Of a DNA stretch of 64,000 nucleotides, positions 10,391-22,146 are shown one piece after another (the first letter of the stretch is position 1; every line of letters starts with the position of its first letter). Source of the DNA: Aspergillus flavus (lineage: Eukaryota; Ascomycota; Eurotiomycetes; Eurotiales; Aspergillaceae); the NCBI RefSeq assembly GCF_009017415.1, contig NC_092405.1:3782001-3846000 (forward strand), given 5' to 3'. The translations under genes and the position numbers were made by a program. The notes below the pieces were generated by a model. That model was not told the DNA's origin. It ran no database searches and saw nothing but the letters and a program-made list of their open reading frames with translations.

Positions 10391-12518
10391 CTAGATCCCG
10401 GGCCAGCGATTGCGCAGCCCTTCCGACCACCGCTGGTAGAGCACATCCGACAACTGTTTGGTGTGCTCCATTCCGGGGACTTGTTGGCCCGGAAGGTTGA
10501 CTAATTGCGCCGGTTGCAAGCTGGGCTCAGCCACTACCGCGGATTGCCGCCGTCGGTGGCTTTTTAAGTGCGGGTTGTTTTGTGCCAAAACTAGGCGTGG
10601 TCTCTGTGGGGATTCGGGCGGTGGAGCTGCCTGTGGGACAAGACCTGACAGCTTTGGATCACTGTTTCAAAAAGCTCCGTTAGCCAACGCCGGTTCCGTC
10701 CGTCACGGTGAACACTAGCTAGCAACTTACCCTTGAAGTTTTTCGTTCATAATCTTAAGAATGTGGTACAACCCCTCGGGATCCACCATCTCAAGATCAC
10801 TCCAGGCCTCTGCAAGTCGTGAAATCGCCTCTCGCTTTTCCTGGTCCCCAGTGGTCCCAAGAACCTCCTGACAGGACAGACCAACAGCTTTGCTATATGC
10901 CCGTCGTCCGAGCTGCGCCTCCTTGCTGTTCGGCTCGGAAAACAGTGTCTTCGGGCTATTGTTCTCATCTGGTCCAAATGAATACTGGGAGCTATACGAA
11001 TTTTCGGACGGGATCTTATCTGATACCCGACGGAACTGTCGAACGGTCGATGGACTGTTCCCGAAGGTCAAGTTGACGCCCAGGGGCTGCTTGACTCCAC
11101 TGGATCGCCGCTTCCTATAGCTTCGCCGCGTTGAAGGGCTGCGCTCAGGGGCCGGTGCTCGTCTCACAGCGGTATTTACTGCGCTGTTCGTTGCGCTATT
11201 CGGGGCGTGCTTAGGCGGGGGCGGAGGACTAGAGATGTGCATATCATTCATCATTTCCGATGTTTCATCGTACAGGAAATCTTGGGAGTCTAGCTCATTT
11301 TCGTCCACGTATGGGTCCTCTTGAATCTTCATGGTGGGTGCTTTGACTGTGTCGAAGACCCATCCGTCGTCATCCTTTAAGTGCGTGATGGTATTCCTAG
11401 ATCACGATGTTAGTGGATGTCAGGGTTTAAGCCAAGCCAGATGCACATACAGAGACTCAGCATAGTACTTGACATTCCGCGTCACTCCCCTGCCAGCATC
11501 CCAATCCTGTTTCCGATGGATCAGCTCTTGCAGCGCTTCGGTCTTCCCCGCATTCCGGATAAATTTGTGTCGTAGAAGCTCTTTTGCGCTTGGTCGGCGG
11601 TCCGGATCCTTGGTGAGACATTGGGCAATAAAGTCCTTGAAGGTGTTGCTATATTGGTCGCCTTCCAGTCGGGGAGCCGGTTCCTTCGGGATCAAAAAGA
11701 GTACTTTCATCGGATGAGTGCTGGCATGTGGCGGCTCTCCGTTAATCATCTCAATAGCCGTAATTCCCAGTGACCAGATGTCCGCCTTGTAATCGTATCC
11801 AGACTGCTGAATCACCTCAGGCGCCATCCAAAACGGGGTTCCGACGAACGTGTTGCGTTGCGATTTGATATTGATCAGCTGTGCCGCCACGCCAAAATCC
11901 GCCAACTTGACTTTTCCGGTATGTGAGAGAAGCACATTTGCAGCTTTAATATCACGGTGGATCTTTCCTTCGCTATGTAAGTAATCCATGCCCAGCAATA
12001 GCTGCTGGCAGATAATAGCAACGTGCGCTTCATTGAAAACGCCCGGTTTCAGCTAAATATCCGTTAGTAAAAAAACATTCTGTATCAGACAATGGAACTG
12101 TAATTTACCAGGTCAAGACACGACCCTCCACCCAGATATTCCATCACAATCCACAGCTTATGCCCTCGTAGAAAACTCGCCTTGTACTGCGTCACGAATG
12201 GACTCGCACACGTCGCCAGGACGGAGATCTCCTGCTGAATTTCCTGAATATCATCTTCGCTCGACTCAAGATCGATCTAAAGTAGCAAACAAAGTCAATG
12301 TCAAACTCTTCAAGCGGAAACTGCACGCGGTGGACATACGTGTTTGACCGCAACAATCTCTCCAGTCGACTTTTCAATGGCCTTGTAAACGGTTCCAAAA
12401 CTGCCACCTAAATGCGCAGAAACAATTAGCCAATGCCATTGAGGTCATCCTGCGACGGTTACAGCTTACTGCCCAACTCCTCCATCATCTGGTACTGGTT
12501 CGCCATATCGTCCGCCAT
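10391..12518 (-). CDS. Ste20/GCK-family serine/threonine protein kinase (Sps1/Sid1/Nak1 type)
   Basis: Six exons: 12470-12518, 12340-12407, 12109-12276, 11451-12052, 10731-11396, 10391-10661; 607 residues. The kinase domain is at residues about 9-260: glycine loop [13 protein letters not shown] lysine in IVAVKH, catalytic loop [14 protein letters not shown] in LADFGVAA, and the Ste20 signature [10 protein letters not shown]. After it come a proline run ([11 protein letters not shown]), a Ser/Arg-rich linker and a conserved C-terminal block with [13 protein letters not shown] at the very end. GCK kinases of this type act in the septation initiation network (Sid1/SepL) or the morphogenesis Orb6/RAM network (Nak1/Kic1/Pod-6). 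I cannot decide between these from sequence alone. All catalytic residues are intact. A run of 22 G lies 173 bp upstream of the start. Confidence 0.93.
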
Positions 12519-12690
12519 GTTTCCGGTTTCGTCGGCGCCTCAGGGGGCCACAAAGAAAAATGAAAATGAAAAACACAAAGACCGGGGATATCAGGAGACA
12601 ATGAGCAAACCCGTACAGCCAGCCAGCTAACCGTGTCCGGCGAGACCTTGGAGTTGAGCTCAATGAGTCGAGAATATCGACCTTGGGGAA

Positions 12691-12712
12691 GGGGGGGGGG
12701 GGGGGGGGGGGG
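12691..12712. repeat. Homopolymer run of 22 G
   Basis: Twenty-two uninterrupted G on the plus strand (C on the kinase sense strand), in the promoter/leader of the kinase gene, 173-194 bp upstream of its ATG. Such runs slip in replication and sequencing, so the exact length is uncertain. Confidence 0.9.
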
Positions 12713-13784
12713 CGGAGAGCTGAGGGAAATCGAGATTAGAGTAAATTGGTTGCTCCCGTCGCATCCAATGGTCGGCTGCCGTACTTTTCCATGGTTCGCG
12801 GAAAACAACAGGCGGTAGCGCATGGCAACCGCCGCCTGAGGCACCGAGTGGACCTCAAGGTTCTGCACCGATTAGATAATGCCCCGCATCTCGCCTCAGG
12901 CTGCAGGTCGCAGCGGATTAATTCCCCGGAGGCCGTAGGCCAATAGCATGATCATCTTTATAACCACCGAGGTACTAGTACTACAACTTTTACTACTAGT
13001 ATGCAAGAATGTATGCCAGGGAGAGCACGAGTTTGGCTAAATTTAAATGACTTGATCTTACTGTCTATTCATCATCATCCCCGCTATCGAGATTCTCAGA
13101 TAAGTGGATCGTTCCACCCGTATGATCTTAGTTCATTCTTCTTCTCGATCAAGAATGTCTGGTACAGCTCTTAATATAGAGCTGATAAACTTATTAAGCA
13201 AGGCTCCAGATTGACCAAATAGCCTCGCTGATATCGACAAAATCAATAGGGTCATTCAAAATACCATCCATCACATCACCTTTCCTGAGGTAAAAGATCA
13301 AGAACAGCTTGAACAATTGCCCAACACATTTAATGTAGTCCACATATACGTACACGTCGCTATATATATTTGCAGCCATGTTCACGACATGTTGTGGAAG
13401 GGCCCTTGAAGAGTTGGCCAGTGTATCTATAACAGGAAGCGGGTCCTTGTGGATGTGGAAGGCTGAAGGCAAAGAAACCTGACAAGGACAAAGTTGGGAA
13501 GCACCTTCATTTGAAATGTTAACTGGGGTCCGAGTATGTTCTGCTTGGTTATCAAGGAAGAGAAGGATAACAGAGGCTTAAATGCTCTTTCATATTTTTT
13601 TACTACATTACGTTCGAAACAGGCATGTGGTTTATGATGAGTCACTACAGGCTCGAGTAGCACTTGTATGTCGACTTCAGGAGATATGGTAGTAAACACG
13701 ATGAATTTTGAACCCAATAAATTCACACTCTGTGGTATAATAACTTCTCATATGAATACAGAACGCAGGTGCTTTTATAATAAT
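12713..13784. other. Intergenic, kinase upstream region and 3' flank of dehydrogenase gene
   Basis: No recognised gene. A minus-strand open stretch around 13194-13726 has no protein-like features or ATG-plus-splice model that I can support. It overlaps the likely 3' UTR of the dehydrogenase gene. Confidence 0.4.
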
Positions 13785-15468
13785 CTAAATGTACTTGTAG
13801 GGGTTCATAATACCGTTCTAAGAAAGATGTTAGCTGTTGTGTACAAACAGCGAAGATGGAAGTACTTACCGGATCGTACAAATCCTTCAACTGCTTCATC
13901 AGCTTCACCATGGTCTCGTCTTGGCTGTAACCTATAAACTCCTTCTTTGCAAGGCCGAGTCCGTGCTCGGCACTGATGCTACCGTTGCGCTTCTGGATCC
14001 ACTCGTACACCCAAGGCTCAATAGCCTTCTCGACCTCCTTGTTGTATTCCCGCACAGAAATGTTCAGGTGCAGGTTCGAGTCACCCATGTGACCGTATCC
14101 AACAACGGCACGGACAGGGAAGGAGTCGTCGTCTCCGACGAATCCAAGCTTGGTCAGACGCTCACGGCAGTCGTCCACAAGCTGGTACAGCTCGGGAAGA
14201 GGAATCGAGACGTCGTACTTATAAGTGCCACCCAGGTGGCTCAGGGCTTCGGTGATACCTTCTCTCCAGCGCCAGATACCCTGGAACTGGGTCTCATCCT
14301 GGGCCAAGACACCATCGGCGACGATACCCTCGCCCATGATGTGTTCCAAGAAGCCCTCGAGCTTGGCCATATCGTGCTCACCATTCGATCCGCTGGTCTC
14401 GACTACACAGTAGAAAGGGTATTCACTATCCAGAGGATTCTTGTTGCCAGTGGACTCGTGGACAAGCTTCTGACTGCGGCCGTCCATGAGCTCGAAAGCG
14501 GAGAGAATCTCAGAGAGATGGGACTTCGCCTCCTGGTGCGCCTGACGCACTTGCTCGTAGCTCTCAACACCAAAGTAGGCCACATTGACCGCCTTCGGGC
14601 GGGGAGGGCACAGGATGGAAAGTCCAGTGATGACACCAATGGTACCCTCCGCGCCAATGAACAGCTGCTTGAGGTCGTAACCGGTGTTGTTCTTGCGCAG
14701 CGTCGAGAGAGAGTTGACGATAGTACCATCTGCCAACACCGCCTCAACACCGAGGATGTTTCCATGAAGACTACCGTACCGAAGCAGACGCAGTCCACCA
14801 GCATTCGTGGCAGCATTACCTCCAATATGGCATGAACCCTTGGCGCCCAGATCCAGAGGGAACAAGTGGTTCCGCTCCGCCAGGTACTGATCCGCCACCT
14901 CCAGGATAACACCCGCATCAGCGACCAGGACTCCCGAGCCCTCGTCGAAGGAACGGATCTTGTTCATGCGCGACGTATTGATGACAATCTCATCGAACAC
15001 GGGCACGGAACCTCCCACCAGTCCAGTGTTGCCACCCTGGGGAACCACCGCCAATTTCTTGTCATTACAATACTTCAGCACCTGGCTCACCTCCTCCTTG
15101 TTCTGAGGCTTCAGCACCAGTCTTGTGTGGCCGCGGTACTTGCGCATCCAGTCGCTGTTGAACGGCTCGATATCATCGGCGGCATCGGTCGTCACACCAT
15201 CGATCACGGCCGACTGGGAGCCCAATAACTCCTTGAAAAAAGTCACATCTTCGGCAGTAATCTCGGCAAACTTGGGGTCGCGCTTGAGGTTGGGATAGGC
15301 GTTGCTGGTGTACTTGATCTCCTTGGTCGCATTGACGGCGGAGGTGAGGCTAAATGAGCGGGTGGCGATGCGAGAGGGAGCACGAGAGACGATAGGCTGA
15401 ACGAAACAGCGGGGTCTGGGCAGTCGAGCCCTCCGCAGGGCGACCGAGACGTTCCTGGCACTCGACAT
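13785..15468 (-). CDS. Mitochondrial FAD-linked D-2-hydroxyglutarate / D-lactate dehydrogenase (Dld2 type)
   Basis: Exon 1 is 13870-15468 and exon 2 is 13785-13817, joined across a 52-bp intron. The small last exon is essential: it supplies NGIMNPYKYI, the standard C-terminus, after LKDLYDP. The protein has 543 residues. Residues 1-45 are Arg/Ser-rich with no acids, a mitochondrial presequence. The PCMH-type FAD domain has VPQGGNTGLVGGSVPVFDE and GGNAATNAGGLRLLRYGSLH; the C-terminal domain has GYGHMGDSNLHLN (metal/substrate His) and SAEHGLG. These enzymes oxidise D-2-hydroxyglutarate or D-lactate and pass electrons to an acceptor; the pattern is closer to Dld2/D2HGDH than to Dld1. ATG 15468 is preferred; the frame upstream opens only with TTG. 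Confidence 0.95.
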
Positions 15469-16597
15469 GGTGTGGTGGTTAGCAAACAAAAAAGTTCAAG
15501 GTTGTCGCCAACGGCAGAACTAAAAAGCTGGCCGAGCCGGAGTTGGCGCCGACTCCGGAGTGCTCACGACATCCCGACCGAACATGGAAAAATTTCCGGC
15601 TGAACAATTAGACGTGGTTCAATGGTTAGCAAGCAGATAAAATCGAAGAATAATGTATATCAGGTGTACTATTCTTATTCATTAAATTATCCATTCTACT
15701 GGTGCAAATTTATCTCATTTTATCTTCATTTTTTTGATTGGCCTTCCATGTGGAAGGGGGCCCCTTAGGAACGTGCAACTATATATCTTTGGATCTCTCC
15801 CGATTTATTACCACATTAGTCACATACAACTCTGTGAATACTATACTTTATTCACTTGAAGGAATGTCCTGGAGACGGTACTCTTCGTCCATACACGGCT
15901 GGTATAAACATTTGTTAACTAATGTGTAGTTCACATGGGTCAGGTAAGTATAGCTGTACATAGATTTGCAGTTTGAACTACAGACTTCTCGAATGCAACG
16001 GAAAGAAAAAAGAATGAAAAATAAAAAAATAAGAACAAAATAAAAGAAAAAAGAAAAACTTCTGGCCAGACTCGAGAACCTTACCAATATCAGAATCTCT
16101 ATAGGATGTGGTCTGTAGGATTTGTTACTCGATGCATTGCAGTCTCGTATTAATCCATGGAAGGGTTTCAGCCTGTTCGAAGCATTAAACCCCGGCTGAT
16201 TCAAGAAAAAGGTACTCTGCATAGCAAACGAATCATCGGTTGAGGTGGTTCAGCCAAAATCGGAGCCAAGAACCGCCATTGGGCAACAATATCCGAATTA
16301 GGAAAAGAGCCAGTCTAGGTGTCAATAATCAGCTCACTATAATGGGATGATGACACCTGATCCAGAAAGTACTAAAGAACTCAGCTGTACAAACTACGTG
16401 ATAACATAACCCCTCCTAGTTCTAAACACAAAGAAGTAACAACCACATCGTCATCATACATCCCTATCGGCTCCATAACCGAGCTCTTCTGTTTCCACTA
16501 AAACAGAGCGGAAAGCGGTTCAAATTACGTCACTACTATTGTGCCCGCAGATTCACAAAATATTCTTGAACACCTCGAGCCAAACTCTCCTTCCGTC
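15469..16597. other. Shared promoter region between divergent dehydrogenase and MAT2B-like genes
   Basis: About 1.1 kb, AT-rich in 15630-16070, with A-rich stretches near 16000-16060. No gene is recognised. As the two flanking genes diverge from here, it should hold both promoters. Confidence 0.5.
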
Positions 16598-17707
16598 ATG
16601 ACCTCCATCGAGCCAACTTCTGAGAAAATGTCAAGCGTTGTTCTTGTTACTGGTGCTACCGGCCTGCTCGGCCGGCAGGTATTCAACACTTTCAAGCACT
16701 CGGGGTGCTTTGTCGTCGGCCAAGGCTATTCGAGAGCCAACCCACCGACCATCCTGAAAGCCGATTTGGAGAACAAGGACGACATCCAGCGTATCCTGGA
16801 CGAAGCAAAGTAAGTGCATTGGGGAAATGTGGTGTGAGGAAATCTCTCTTAACCATCAATTGCCCCGCGGGGGCGTACATATTAGAACAAAGAGCTAATA
16901 TGAATGTGCCACAGACCTCAGATTATCATCCATTGTAAGCTAAACAAAGTATCGTAAAATATCTCACAGGGGAGACTGACACGCACGTCTATAGGCGCCG
17001 CCAATCGTTCCCCCGATCTGTGTGAGCAAGACCCCGAGAAGGCGCGCCGGGTGAATGTCGAGGCTACGCGGACCCTTGCAGAAGAAGCCTCGTCCCGCGG
17101 CGCATTTCTCATTTACATCTCTACGGACTACGTGTTTCCCGGAAAGGAAGGAGAAGCTCCGTATGAGACCGATGCGGAAACGAACCCTCCCAACCTTTAT
17201 GGTCAGCTGAAGCGGGATGGTGAGGTTGCTGTTCTGGAGGCAACGAAGGAGACCGGGCTCGGCCTCGTCCTTCGGGTGCCTGTCCTGTACGGTCCTTCTG
17301 ATAATAACTCGGAGAGCGCGGTCAACTGTTTGATCGATGCGGTGTGGAAGTCTCAGACTCCCGAGTCGAGCGTGAAGATGGATGACTGGGCCCAACGGTA
17401 TCCCACCAACACCGAAGACGTTGCGCGCGTGTGTCGCGACATTGTCATTAAGTATATCAAGGAGCGCACGCGGTTGCCGCAGCAGCCTCATATTCTCCAA
17501 TTCAGCTCGGAAGATCGTATGACCAAATATGAGATCTGCGAGAAGTTCGCGGAGGTACTCGGGCTACCCCTGGATAGGATGATCAGGAATAAGCAAGGGA
17601 ACGAGCCTGGTGGAGTACAAAGACCCTACGATACTCATCTATCGACCAAGGGACTCAAGGACCTCGGAATTGATGTCCGGACTACGGATTTTGTCGCGTG
17701 GTGGTAA
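16598..17707 (+). CDS. RmlD/NAD(P)-binding protein, MAT2B (methionine adenosyltransferase regulatory subunit)-like
   Basis: Three exons, 16598-16809, a 20-nt microexon 16915-16934, and 16995-17707, give 314 residues. The microexon encodes the strand PQIIIH and joins in phase to CAANRSPD, a conserved turn of the family, so it is needed for a sensible protein. The Rossmann motif is VTGATGLLGRQV; the extended-SDR catalytic motif is STDYVFPG...NLYGQLKRDGE (Tyr-x3-Lys); the substrate part has RVPVLYGP. The end, STKGLKDLGIDV..DFVAWW, matches fungal members. In animals MAT2B binds and modulates S-adenosylmethionine synthetase; in fungi the role is less clear, and a dTDP-rhamnose-reductase-like activity is the alternative. 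An in-frame Met at 16628 is another possible start. Confidence 0.9.
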
Positions 17708-19229
17708 GTCGATATTAGGATCGTCGGTGGTGCATGAAGCTAATGCGGAGAACCAGGCGGAAACATCTGGGCGCATACAAGAAATAAGCCATGCGCTGAG
17801 CGTTCTTTTTTTTTTTATCACACTTGGGACTTGTGTGTGGAGAATGAAAAGCCTGTGTGTACCAGGTACTAACTAGAGTATGACGACAGAGATCGCGTGC
17901 TGGAAATGAAGAAGACCGTTCCAGACAATTGGTATCCGACTTGGTGGATATATGTAGGTGGAGTGAGTGCGCGCGATAAGTGGTTACGATACAAAAAGAA
18001 GTGTCCATAATGTCTGTATTGCATAATGGGAATGATGACGATGACATCAGAAATAAAAAGATTTGTATTTTGTTCATTAGTTTCTCTTCTTTTTCGAGGT
18101 GTGAAACTTGGAAGGGCAACAGGACTAGTTTCTTGGGAGTCACACCGATCCCACCGCAACGATCAAATTAGACGAGTGAATCTCTTGTTGCTTTTTCTTT
18201 TTTCTCTCTGTTAGCCCCTAGAGTGCGATCATACCAATTGGCATCGTGGATGCTTCCCCAGCACACTATGCCCTATTGGGTGGGGTTAATCTCACTTGGG
18301 GACGACGCTAGACTCGAAAGGGGCAACGGCAGTGGAAGGCAGACGCTTCGATGCGCCAAAACCCACGAAACTGGCCGTTATTTCCTGATTTTATTGTCAT
18401 CGTTGAATCCGCCCTGTCAGTCTTAGTTGGGAATTTTAAAATATTTTAAAATAAAAATAGCACATAAAAAAAAAAAGAAAAGAATCAAAAAAGGTACACA
18501 TTCCTCACCTGTTCCAATTTCATCTTTTTTTCTCCCCTACTCCCGTTCTCAGAGTCAGATCACATTCCAGATATTCCTAGTGCGAAGGGTACCTGAATAA
18601 ATTCCAACCTCCTTGCTGCGTGCAGTGTCGTGCCTGCAGCTTGCCACCTGATTGCAACCTTTTTTACTCTGGTTTCGACTACAGTCTCGTCCTTCTCTCT
18701 CTCTCTCTCCACTCTTTCCTTTCCCCCCACCCCACTGTTGATTTGCACTATATCTCCGCACATTCCAGCCCTGATTGAGATTCTGTCCTCCCTGTCTCAA
18801 CGCATCCTGCCCCCTTTTCTTAAATTCATTCACAGTGTGTACTGACTGGAGGGAAATGAGCTGGTTAAACGTCTTGTGAAACATACATGCAACGTTCAGG
18901 GGGTCACATCCAACGAGAAGCAGACCCATTGTTATTTCACTCGACCGTCCCCTCGGTGTGTCGATCCCTCTGTGTTTATTCTCTTGAGAGACCGCCTTGA
19001 CCCTGTGGTGCAGGACTTAGACACTGACACCGTTGAACTTATTTTTTACTTACATTCTTTTTTCTTTTACTTTTGTCCCGTCTCTGGACCTTAATTTCGC
19101 TGAAGCATTTATTCGGTGTCAATTACCGGTACCGCTTTTACTGCTGCGCAGACCCTTACGTGCGATGCTTGCCGTGTCTTTGCGACCTTGCTAGGACTGA
19201 GAACCTGTGCGCGAAGCGAACCACGTACA
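17708..19229. other. Intergenic and leader of RA-PH gene
   Basis: Holds the 3' flank of the MAT2B-like gene, an AT-rich patch (18430-18500) and a pyrimidine-rich stretch with a CT microsatellite at about 18695-18710, typical of Aspergillus promoters and leaders. No gene is recognised. Confidence 0.5.
18695..18710. repeat. CT dinucleotide repeat
   Basis: About eight CT units within a pyrimidine-rich tract, about 520 bp upstream of the RA-PH ATG. CT-rich tracts are frequent in filamentous fungal promoters. Confidence 0.6.
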
Positions 19230-21746
19230 ATGACAGCTATGGCGATGGAAAAGCCCGAAAATATAGTGGCTGCGGGCCAAGGCCCAGCGCCCATGAAATT
19301 TTCCCGCTACCGCTCGGTGAGGAAGGCTGCGTCGCAAAAGCCACACCCAATGCACCCGCCACCGGTGTCGACTCTTCCAAGTCTCCCAAGCGCATCGCGG
19401 CCCGGGCTGCAGGATGGCGCAGCTGCGGTGGATGGGACGAACCCTGCGATCAAGAGGAGCATGTCGCGCTACCGGCGTCAGAGGGCGGCGACAGAATCAT
19501 CCCCTAATGCGCCTCCACTACCGGTCCCGGGGGACCGTGTCCTGGCCCACCGAGCTAAGCCACACGTGGACGTGAATGGTGCTGCGGTCCAGAAAACCTC
19601 ACGCGGCAGTCCGGATGATGCCAAACCGGTGGATGCGTCGTATAACGCGGTGTCGGCAAGAGCTGAGAACCGACGGAGGGCGTTCAACGTGGAAGAAACA
19701 ACGGTGAATCCCTTCCTGACCGACAGCGAGGAAGACGAGGACGTGCGCCAAAAACATCGCCAGGATGCGATGAATCGCTTGACAGGAGAGGATAGAAAGC
19801 CTTCAGTACCAGCCCCACATCGGAGACACACGACGCGGGAGAGAGACGTCAAACGGCCAGCGGAGCGGCCTCCGCGCAGGGATGTAGAAGGTCCCACAAG
19901 CCGGCGTGCCAGCCACGACTCGAAACGTCTTTCGAATAAGGAAATGCCTATGCCTGCGCGCTCTATAGATACAGCGAACAAGGAGGTCACAGCGATCGAC
20001 ACGAGTGTGGGAAATCGCTTCCCCGGGATTGATGCGCCTGTCTCCGCAGTCAATGCCGGCGAGCGCAGGGTTGTTGTCCAGTATAGGAAGACGTCCCTGA
20101 ATCTTCGCGTGACCCCGTCCACAACAGCTCAAGACCTATTGTTCCTAGCCGCAGATTGTCTGGCGGGCCAGATTGACCCACCAAAGTTTATCATGATGGA
20201 ATCGTTTGGGGAACTCGGACTGGAGCGGCCCTTGCGCACATACGAGTGCGTCCGGGAAGTCATGAACTCATGGGCTCATGATCAAGAGAACTCGTTGATC
20301 ATTGTACCCGCGGCCAGCCTCGACGCCCTCTCTTTATTGGACTCGCGACACGCTCCGAGTGAACAGCCCACAGATGTGACGCTGCACATGTATTACTCCC
20401 AGCGCCCGCGCAAATGGGACAAGCGTTACATTACATTGCGGGCGGACGGACAAGTCACTCTGTCCAAGAAGGAGCATGGCCAAGACTCAGTGAACGTGTG
20501 CCATCTCTCTGACTTTGATATTTACTCGCCCACGTCCCGCTATCTCTCGAACAATGTGAAACCGCCAAAGAAGATCTGCCAGGCAATCAAAAGCCAGCAG
20601 AAATCCAGCATGTTCCTGACGACGGAGAATTTTGTCCATTTCTTTTCCACCAATGATAAAGCAGTCTCCGATACCTGGTACCGAGCGGTGCAATCCTGGC
20701 GCAGTTGGTATTTGGTGACGAAGCTCGGCGCAGGCAGCCCAGCAGACCAGGCAGATGTCCCCGCCGATGCAGGTGATGCCTTACCTAGCCATAAGAAGCC
20801 CTTCAAGCCTTTGCTGAACTTAGATTCTCCTCTCAACTCCGGTGCGGAGAATAGCGACTCGGCGACCGATCGTCCAAAGGCGTCCAAGACTAAAGAACTG
20901 TTTTCCAGGAAGAAGAGCACGCGAGAGCACGTCCCGCCACCCTCGTCGTTTCCAAAAATGCTCTCAGATGAAAGTGACTTGTCTGCTGCACAGTCGTCGG
21001 ATGAGTCCCCCTTTGCCTCCGGTGGTCTTCTGGGTCGAACCTATACACAACGCCAACGTGCGATGAAGGAGAGGGAAGAAAAGGAGAAGAAGGCGACTGA
21101 AGAACCATTTACTAATGGCCTTGTCGGTGCTGTGGATACGCGTCGTCAGTTTGCTGGCCCCGGCAGTCGCGCTAATAGCCGACCAAATAGCCGCTCTAAC
21201 ACAATGACGTCGACGCACGCGCCAGACCCCAGTGGCATGGTGAAACGGTCGCAATCCGTAAAGAATAAGCCGCTTGTCGACCTGACTCCTGTCTATCAAG
21301 AGCCTCCGCAGCACACTCGTAAAGGACGGGGGTTCACGGTTGAAGCTGGAAAGCCCCTGGTGGACGCTGCGACGGGACCGGAGGTCCCTGGCGGGATTGT
21401 AATTCCATCTGCGACGACCTGGCGACGACCGGAGGTGCCGTCGCCCACCGCAGACGCTCGGACCCGAAAGCGCTCCAATACCAATCGCAGCGCCAGTAGC
21501 CAGCAGCGCCATCAGTACTCACGTACCGCGCCTACGTCTCCGACAACCCCTGTGGATCCTTTGCCGTCTCGCGAGGAACCATTCATTCCAAACAGCCTTT
21601 TGGCTCGTTCTGCACCGGGTGCGGCTGTGCCTGGACAGCCGAAAGGCCATGGAGTAGCCACTGGAGACCGGAACGCTTCGAAGCCGATGCTGGATATGTC
21701 CCCAGAGAACCCTTTTGCGGAAGGCAGCCTGCTCCGTGATCTGTAG
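19230..21746 (+). CDS. Ras-association and pleckstrin-homology (RA-PH) domain protein
   Basis: A single exon of 838 residues from ATG 19230; the frame continues upstream only to a GTG. Residues 1-275 are basic and disordered, with RSxSRYRR-type motifs. A Ras-association-like ubiquitin fold lies at about 278-375 (VVVQYRKTSLNLRV...TAQDLLFLAADCL...ERPLRTYECVREV). A PH domain follows at about 381-494 (VTLHMYYSQRPRKWDKRYITL ... DTWYRAVQSWRSWYL). The C-terminal half is Ser/Pro-rich and ends NPFAEGSLLRDL, and NPF motifs (NPFLTDSEED, NPFAEG) could bind EH domains. The RA-PH tandem recalls the Grb7/MRL adaptor proteins, which link small GTPases and phosphoinositides to actin. A cortical adaptor role in hyphal growth is inferred. 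Confidence 0.88.
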   Translation: MTAMAMEKPENIVAAGQGPAPMKFSRYRSVRKAASQKPHPMHPPPVSTLPSLPSASRPGLQDGAAAVDGTNPAIKRSMSRYRRQRAATESSPNAPPLPVPGDRVLAHRAKPHVDVNGAAVQKTSRGSPDDAKPVDASYNAVSARAENRRRAFNVEETTVNPFLTDSEEDEDVRQKHRQDAMNRLTGEDRKPSVPAPHRRHTTRERDVKRPAERPPRRDVEGPTSRRASHDSKRLSNKEMPMPARSIDTANKEVTAIDTSVGNRFPGIDAPVSAVNAGERRVVVQYRKTSLNLRVTPSTTAQDLLFLAADCLAGQIDPPKFIMMESFGELGLERPLRTYECVREVMNSWAHDQENSLIIVPAASLDALSLLDSRHAPSEQPTDVTLHMYYSQRPRKWDKRYITLRADGQVTLSKKEHGQDSVNVCHLSDFDIYSPTSRYLSNNVKPPKKICQAIKSQQKSSMFLTTENFVHFFSTNDKAVSDTWYRAVQSWRSWYLVTKLGAGSPADQADVPADAGDALPSHKKPFKPLLNLDSPLNSGAENSDSATDRPKASKTKELFSRKKSTREHVPPPSSFPKMLSDESDLSAAQSSDESPFASGGLLGRTYTQRQRAMKEREEKEKKATEEPFTNGLVGAVDTRRQFAGPGSRANSRPNSRSNTMTSTHAPDPSGMVKRSQSVKNKPLVDLTPVYQEPPQHTRKGRGFTVEAGKPLVDAATGPEVPGGIVIPSATTWRRPEVPSPTADARTRKRSNTNRSASSQQRHQYSRTAPTSPTTPVDPLPSREEPFIPNSLLARSAPGAAVPGQPKGHGVATGDRNASKPMLDMSPENPFAEGSLLRDL

Positions 21747-22146
21747 CTTTTTCTTATCTCTTATGATGATGACATACACCATTTTGTCCAAGCATTGGAT
21801 GCTCATTTGCGAAGGGCGTTGGGTTGGTTTCTGTAGTTGACTGCATCTCGGAGCTTTTATTCCTGATCTATACCAAGTTTTCGTGGATTTGTTCAGATGA
21901 TATCCTCAGTTGTTTTTGCTGACCGACTGATTCTGTTTGCTAGTAACAGTTAAACTGACAAGCACTTAGTGGCTGACCATGATCCAGTGTTCGGAATACA
22001 TATACTTGAGACATCAAATGATTGTCTAAGTTGATACCCTTGACCAATACATTTAACCATAAGTATATGTAAACACAACGTTCTCGTAAATTAATCTATA
22101 ACTCAATATAAACCACAACCAAGCCAACAGAAAACACAATAAACCC
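21747..22146. other. Convergent 3' region
   Basis: About 400 bp between the stops of two converging genes. It is AT-rich and has no gene. Confidence 0.6.

Noticed and set aside
13194..13726. Two overlapping minus-strand open frames
   Set aside because: No motif, no good start and no splice model; it lies in the probable 3' UTR of the dehydrogenase gene.
13837..14835. 332-codon open frame on the plus strand
   Set aside because: It lies wholly antisense to the D-2-hydroxyglutarate/D-lactate dehydrogenase exon, and its protein is Leu/Val/Thr-rich without motifs. It is a shadow of codon bias.
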